DNA of 35,925 nucleotides, taken from contig JBBDYH010000050.1 of NCBI GenBank assembly GCA_040901795.1, positions 1 through 35,925 of the forward strand. The letters are read 5' to 3'. This DNA comes from JBBDYH01 sp040901795 (GTDB taxonomy: Bacteria > Planctomycetota > Planctomycetia > Pirellulales > JALHPA01). Position numbers and translations under genes: made by a program. Below, in pieces: positions 33,101 to 35,925 of this stretch (positions within the stretch are counted from its first letter, which is position 1; each line of letters begins with the position of its first letter). Under the pieces are notes generated by a model. It had not been told where the DNA came from, searched no databases, and was given only the letters and a program-made list of their open reading frames with translations.

Positions 33101-35848
33101 AAGGGCGCTGCGCCCGGCAAGACGATCATACGCACGGCCAACTTCATCGTGGGCCAAGATATGCAGTTCGACACGCCCGTTTGTGTTGACTCGCCAACGA
33201 ATCTGACGACGTTCACCGCGGATAACGACGTCCTGTTCAACTCAACGCTCGATGGGATCAACGCCGACCAAGAAGAAGTCCGCGTTCAGTCGGGCCGCAT
33301 CACGCGCTTTGGCGGCGATGTGGGCTCGACGGGACGTTTGACGAGGCTTGAGACGGATGCTCCCGGCAGGACGGAGCTCGGCAGAGCGGGCGGTGCGGCG
33401 GTGACCGTGTTGACGCTCGGCGAGCAGTTGTATAACGACGCGGTCCTATTGCAGCAGGACGCTACCGTGACTTCGGCGACGGCCAACATTACATTCAACA
33501 GCTTTGTCGATGCGGCCGACAATATCCTCTTTGGCTCCTTGCACGGCCTGACGGTGAACACACCGATGGGCGATAACCTCTTCAACGGCGAAGTGGGCGG
33601 CGACAATCAAAACACGGTGTTGGCGCCGGGATCCGCAACCTCCGACGAACACGGTTTAGAGTTCTTGATCACGGATTCCACAGTTATCGCGGGCCAGACC
33701 AAGTTCAACTTCGCCGCGGGGCCCAACACCGTGTTGACCTCGGTGGATCAAACCTACAACGACTTCGTGTTGCTGATGTTCGACACCGTTCTCACGTCAG
33801 CGGCCGGTAACATCACCTTCAACAACTTCGTTGACGCCGCCGAAGCCGTCGTACCCGTGGCCGGCAGCTCGGCCTTTGGCTTGACGGTCAATACGCCGAA
33901 CGTTTTGGGCACCGCAGGCAAAGGAAACAACGTCTTCAATGCCGAAGTTGGCGGCGACAACCAGGATGCCTTGATGGATTCCGACATCGATGGCCTGAAG
34001 TTCCTGAATACCGATTTGACTGGGGGCGTGGGCGGCCAAACTAGGCTCAACATTGCCGGTCCACTCGACGTGTTGACAACCGGCCTCCAACATTACGGAG
34101 ACGCCGTGCTCTTGCAGCAGGACACTGAGTTAACTTCCAGCAGCGAGAGTGTGACTTTCGCAAACAGGATGGATGGAGAAACCGCCGATGAGCAGCACTT
34201 GCATGTAGATGCGGCCACGTTTATCACGTTTGATGGCAACGTCGGAACCACCACACGGCTGGATCATCTGATTGCCAACGCGACCACGGGCAACATCAGC
34301 CTTCGTGAAATGCGCGTGCAAGACACACTGGCCGCTCCAGAGGGCGTCATCGAGCTGCACGCCGACCAAGGGGCGATTGTCGACCTCAATGGTGCCGCGG
34401 GGCTCAACACGTTCGGCCATTCGTTGATTGCCACGGCCCGCGACGGGGTCGAGTTGGATACGGAACTGACGAGGCTGGTGGAGGTTCGAAATACAACCGC
34501 TGGCGACATCCTGATTCGAGAAGAAAACACCCTCTCGGTCCGCGAAGTAGTCAACAACGCCCAAGACGCCATTATCACGTCCAAAGGACACACGCTCACT
34601 GTCGAAAACGTTGCGATGATTGAGAACTTCGGCAAGCGGAACTTCATCATCAGCGTGTCCGACTTGCCGAACATGATTGCCAACGACGACGTTGTCGTCG
34701 CGGGCAAGATCCGAGCGGAGCAAATCGTCTCCCTCATCGCCGGCGACGATATCACGCTGGAGGCAACCTCCGACGTGCGGTCGGATAACCTCTTTGTTTA
34801 CATGAAAGTTGATGTCGTCAATGTCGACGCGGTTGGGGGCACACTGATTCTGCTTGGCGCGCTTCAGGGAAACAATTCGCTGCAATACCCGTTGGTCGCC
34901 GAAGGAGATACCGGCGATGACTTGTTTAGCATCCAAAAGCTGCCGCAGTCGGCGATCGCCATCCTTGCCCGTGCCGGCACGCTCGACAACACGTTCATCG
35001 TGCTGACCGACGCCGCCGAAGACGTGAGGGTGTTCGCCACCATCGTGGATCTGGCCGGCCAGTCGCCCGGCGGCCTCAACCCGATCGAAATCACCTACGT
35101 GGACAACGAGCAACTCGACCTGGTGACGCTTGGCGGCGACGACAAGGTTTTTGTCCAAATGCCTGAACCGACACACGGCATTCTGGCAAACATCGTCCGC
35201 ACGAGTACGGGCGCGGGCGACGACAGCTTGAAGGTCAACGGCTCGACCTTGAACGACGTGATCCGCGTGAACTCGTACACCACCGACCCGAATTACCGCT
35301 TCCAAGTCCGCGGTGATACCGGCGAAACCGAATGCCTGCAGGTGTTTGGCTTCACCGGGAACGACATCATCGAGAATGCCGCCCCGATTGCTTCGCTGCT
35401 CGACGGCGGCAACGGCCAGGACACCATCACCGGCAGCGATTTCTCGATCCAGCCGGCAACCGGCACAGAGGTGTACGACGTGATCTTTGGCGGGGGCGAC
35501 GCCGATTCGCTGTTGGATCCGCTCATCGGTCGCCGGGGCCTCTCAGGCCGCGCCGGCAACGACTTCCTCTACGCCGACCATGACTACAACTTAGGCACAC
35601 CGGTGTTGACGATTGCCGACGGCGATATTGTCAACGGCGGTCTGGGAATGGACGTGATCATTGCCCTGGGTGGTGATTCGATCCAGCGCGATTCGGGCGA
35701 CTTCGAGTCGGATATCGTGGTCGGTCAAGGTCTAGGTTTGTCGATCAATGATTTCCTCTTCGCGCAATTGATTTCCCCCAGCGCGGCCAACGTCGACCAG
35801 CAATTGCAAGCCGGGTTGGCTAAGAAGTGCGCGATGCCGATTCCGTAG
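30182..35848 (+). CDS. Giant repeat-rich surface protein with LEPR-XLL-like N-terminus
   Basis: An 1,888-residue protein. The basic N-terminus (RRRQRSYRRRNHLSLRGG) leads into FLERLEDRRLLA, a clear LEPR-XLL-type motif near residues 38-49. From about residue 290 to 1,370 the chain consists of roughly 100-residue modules. Six closely related copies show FN-FVDAADN (DNA 31121, 31421, 32033, 32339, 33493, 33818) followed by GLTVNTP-G-N-FN-EVGGDNQ and DGLEFLTTD-TG--GQT. At least five divergent modules (near 31740, 32670, 32970, 33230 and 34150) fill the intervals. The final 250 residues have degenerate calcium-binding-type turns (GGGDADSLLD, GRAGNDFLYADHD). Such proteins are thought to be surface or matrix components; no enzyme domain was seen. 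The gene ends inside the window with CAMPIP and has no neighbour in the remaining 77 bases. Confidence 0.9.
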   Translation: MWLFGKQGRWGSTAQRRRQRSYRRRNHLSLRGGFLERLEDRRLLAITATFAGGVLTFTGDIADDTLTISARNNLSTMVDYNGTGLAAATQAGLTAIIVDLDGGTNTLTIEGSTTPDTALGDLIDITLGTPTSTVQFTGGVPYSIDDVQNLTVDGRANADTISADGANSTVNLLIDGGADADSLSIPAGLTASALTVQDPTPTDDIEVNGTITTTAAAGQDYRVPVTLTGPTTLNSGAGPISFSGTVTGTAFALLANSTGTTTFGGAVMVASLQTNAGGQTRLHTVTTNASQQYLDAVLLTQDAVLTSNAANIIFNGFVDAADNGGAGSAHGLTVNTPAGNNEFHAAVGGNNQAGADPDGLEFLTTDDTGFGGQTILGVANPTIAILTTGDQEYNDPVLLMDDTVLTSTGGNITFNNFVDAADNLDPGTSDFGLTVNTPLGNNVFNFEVGGDNQDLLLTPSDADGLEFLTTDATGAGGQTQFDVAAPLIAVTTTGEQRYGDNVLLNADTILVASDAAVDGNDNVIFEGTITAVTDNAQFLVVNANDVTRFEGNVGSSGLRLESLTTDLAPFAASGTTEFGRIASPVDLTVFTAGDQTFNDNVLLRTDTDLIASNGDITFNRFVDAADNGNATTSAFGLSVNTPNLGDNLFNNEVGGGNVPGSDPNGLEDLTTDSTGVAGQTKFNFAAGPNTVLTTLNQTYNDPVLLLFDTVLTSSAGNITFNNFVDAVNDGLVLFSFIGLTVNTPLGDNTFNQEVGGNNQAAPLMFSDSDGLEFLTTDDTGITGGRTIFNVAAPTFVAVKTTNAQLYQDAVLLEADTILSASNSFLLSASDVTFEQTVRSSTDGANGLNVNATGDTTFQGKVGDNNQRLEFLRTDVNPGPPPAVAIDVTRIEISTAPGEVSINTLLDQTFNDPVIIDSPTDLTLLCAGTDVTFNNKLGGNMPNEEDLIIEVGGTATFNQPVNDLEVFRSLVVRGKGAAPGKTIIRTANFIVGQDMQFDTPVCVDSPTNLTTFTADNDVLFNSTLDGINADQEEVRVQSGRITRFGGDVGSTGRLTRLETDAPGRTELGRAGGAAVTVLTLGEQLYNDAVLLQQDATVTSATANITFNSFVDAADNILFGSLHGLTVNTPMGDNLFNGEVGGDNQNTVLAPGSATSDEHGLEFLITDSTVIAGQTKFNFAAGPNTVLTSVDQTYNDFVLLMFDTVLTSAAGNITFNNFVDAAEAVVPVAGSSAFGLTVNTPNVLGTAGKGNNVFNAEVGGDNQDALMDSDIDGLKFLNTDLTGGVGGQTRLNIAGPLDVLTTGLQHYGDAVLLQQDTELTSSSESVTFANRMDGETADEQHLHVDAATFITFDGNVGTTTRLDHLIANATTGNISLREMRVQDTLAAPEGVIELHADQGAIVDLNGAAGLNTFGHSLIATARDGVELDTELTRLVEVRNTTAGDILIREENTLSVREVVNNAQDAIITSKGHTLTVENVAMIENFGKRNFIISVSDLPNMIANDDVVVAGKIRAEQIVSLIAGDDITLEATSDVRSDNLFVYMKVDVVNVDAVGGTLILLGALQGNNSLQYPLVAEGDTGDDLFSIQKLPQSAIAILARAGTLDNTFIVLTDAAEDVRVFATIVDLAGQSPGGLNPIEITYVDNEQLDLVTLGGDDKVFVQMPEPTHGILANIVRTSTGAGDDSLKVNGSTLNDVIRVNSYTTDPNYRFQVRGDTGETECLQVFGFTGNDIIENAAPIASLLDGGNGQDTITGSDFSIQPATGTEVYDVIFGGGDADSLLDPLIGRRGLSGRAGNDFLYADHDYNLGTPVLTIADGDIVNGGLGMDVIIALGGDSIQRDSGDFESDIVVGQGLGLSINDFLFAQLISPSAANVDQQLQAGLAKKCAMPIP

Positions 35849-35925
35849 TGTCAGAACAAATCGGCAGGCAGAGCCTGGGCTGCGCGAAATTAGGTGTTTA
35901 GGGGCGAAGTGGTATTTGTGATTTG

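Noticed and set aside
34130..35305. Minus-strand open frame of 391 codons within the giant surface protein gene
   Set aside because: Shadow of the repeat-rich gene on the plus strand, which has a proper start, ribosome site and N-terminal motif.

Overview
The window comes from a GC-rich planctomycete, most likely of the Pirellulales type. This is inferred from three lineage habits seen together. There is a Ser/Thr kinase with a TPR tail beside a TIGR02999-like ECF sigma factor. There are two very large secreted proteins with an N-terminal LEPR-XLL-like motif (LELLEDR and LERLEDRRLL). Several families of palindromic REP-like repeats lie between and inside genes.

Layout. Positions 1-4841 (minus) hold an ECF sigma factor, an OmpA-like gene of visibly lower GC, and a kinase gene that runs off the left edge. 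Positions 4946-8233 (minus) encode a Calx-beta-containing surface protein. Positions 8497-11514 (plus) carry a copper module: a Cu(I) P1B-ATPase and a membrane-anchored cupredoxin, separated only by a REP-like inverted repeat. Positions 11666-12917 (plus) encode an unrecognised protein that overlaps a sigma-28/FliA-type sigma factor. Positions 13077-28016 (plus) are a type VI secretion (T6SS) cluster: tssA, tssB, tssC, a second tssC, a GxxExxY gene fragment, tagJ/impE, tssE, tssF, tssG, two hcp genes, vgrG, a PAAR protein with a predicted papain-like cysteine-protease domain, and an overlapping exported protein that is its likely immunity partner. A small orphan protein follows (28171-28491), then a secreted von Willebrand A protein (28526-29713, minus), then a 1,888-residue repeat-rich surface protein (30182-35848, plus).

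How the genes work together. TssB and the TssC proteins build the contractile sheath and TagJ binds it. TssA, TssE, TssF and TssG belong to the baseplate or its assembly. Hcp forms the inner tube, VgrG the spike and PAAR the tip, here carrying a toxin-like domain. The membrane complex (TssJ/L/M), TssK and the ClpV ATPase are not in this window. The sigma-28-like gene directly upstream suggests dedicated transcriptional control, and weak sigma-28-like -10 boxes precede the sigma operon, tssA and the first hcp.

The most interesting points are the PAAR/cysteine-protease effector with its overlapping secreted immunity candidate; the sigma-28-like T6SS regulator; a REP-type repeat that has become in-frame coding sequence in the kinase domain; and a tandem hcp duplication that appears to carry a relic of the vgrG start, broken by a poly-G/N/poly-C assembly gap at a predicted GC hairpin.
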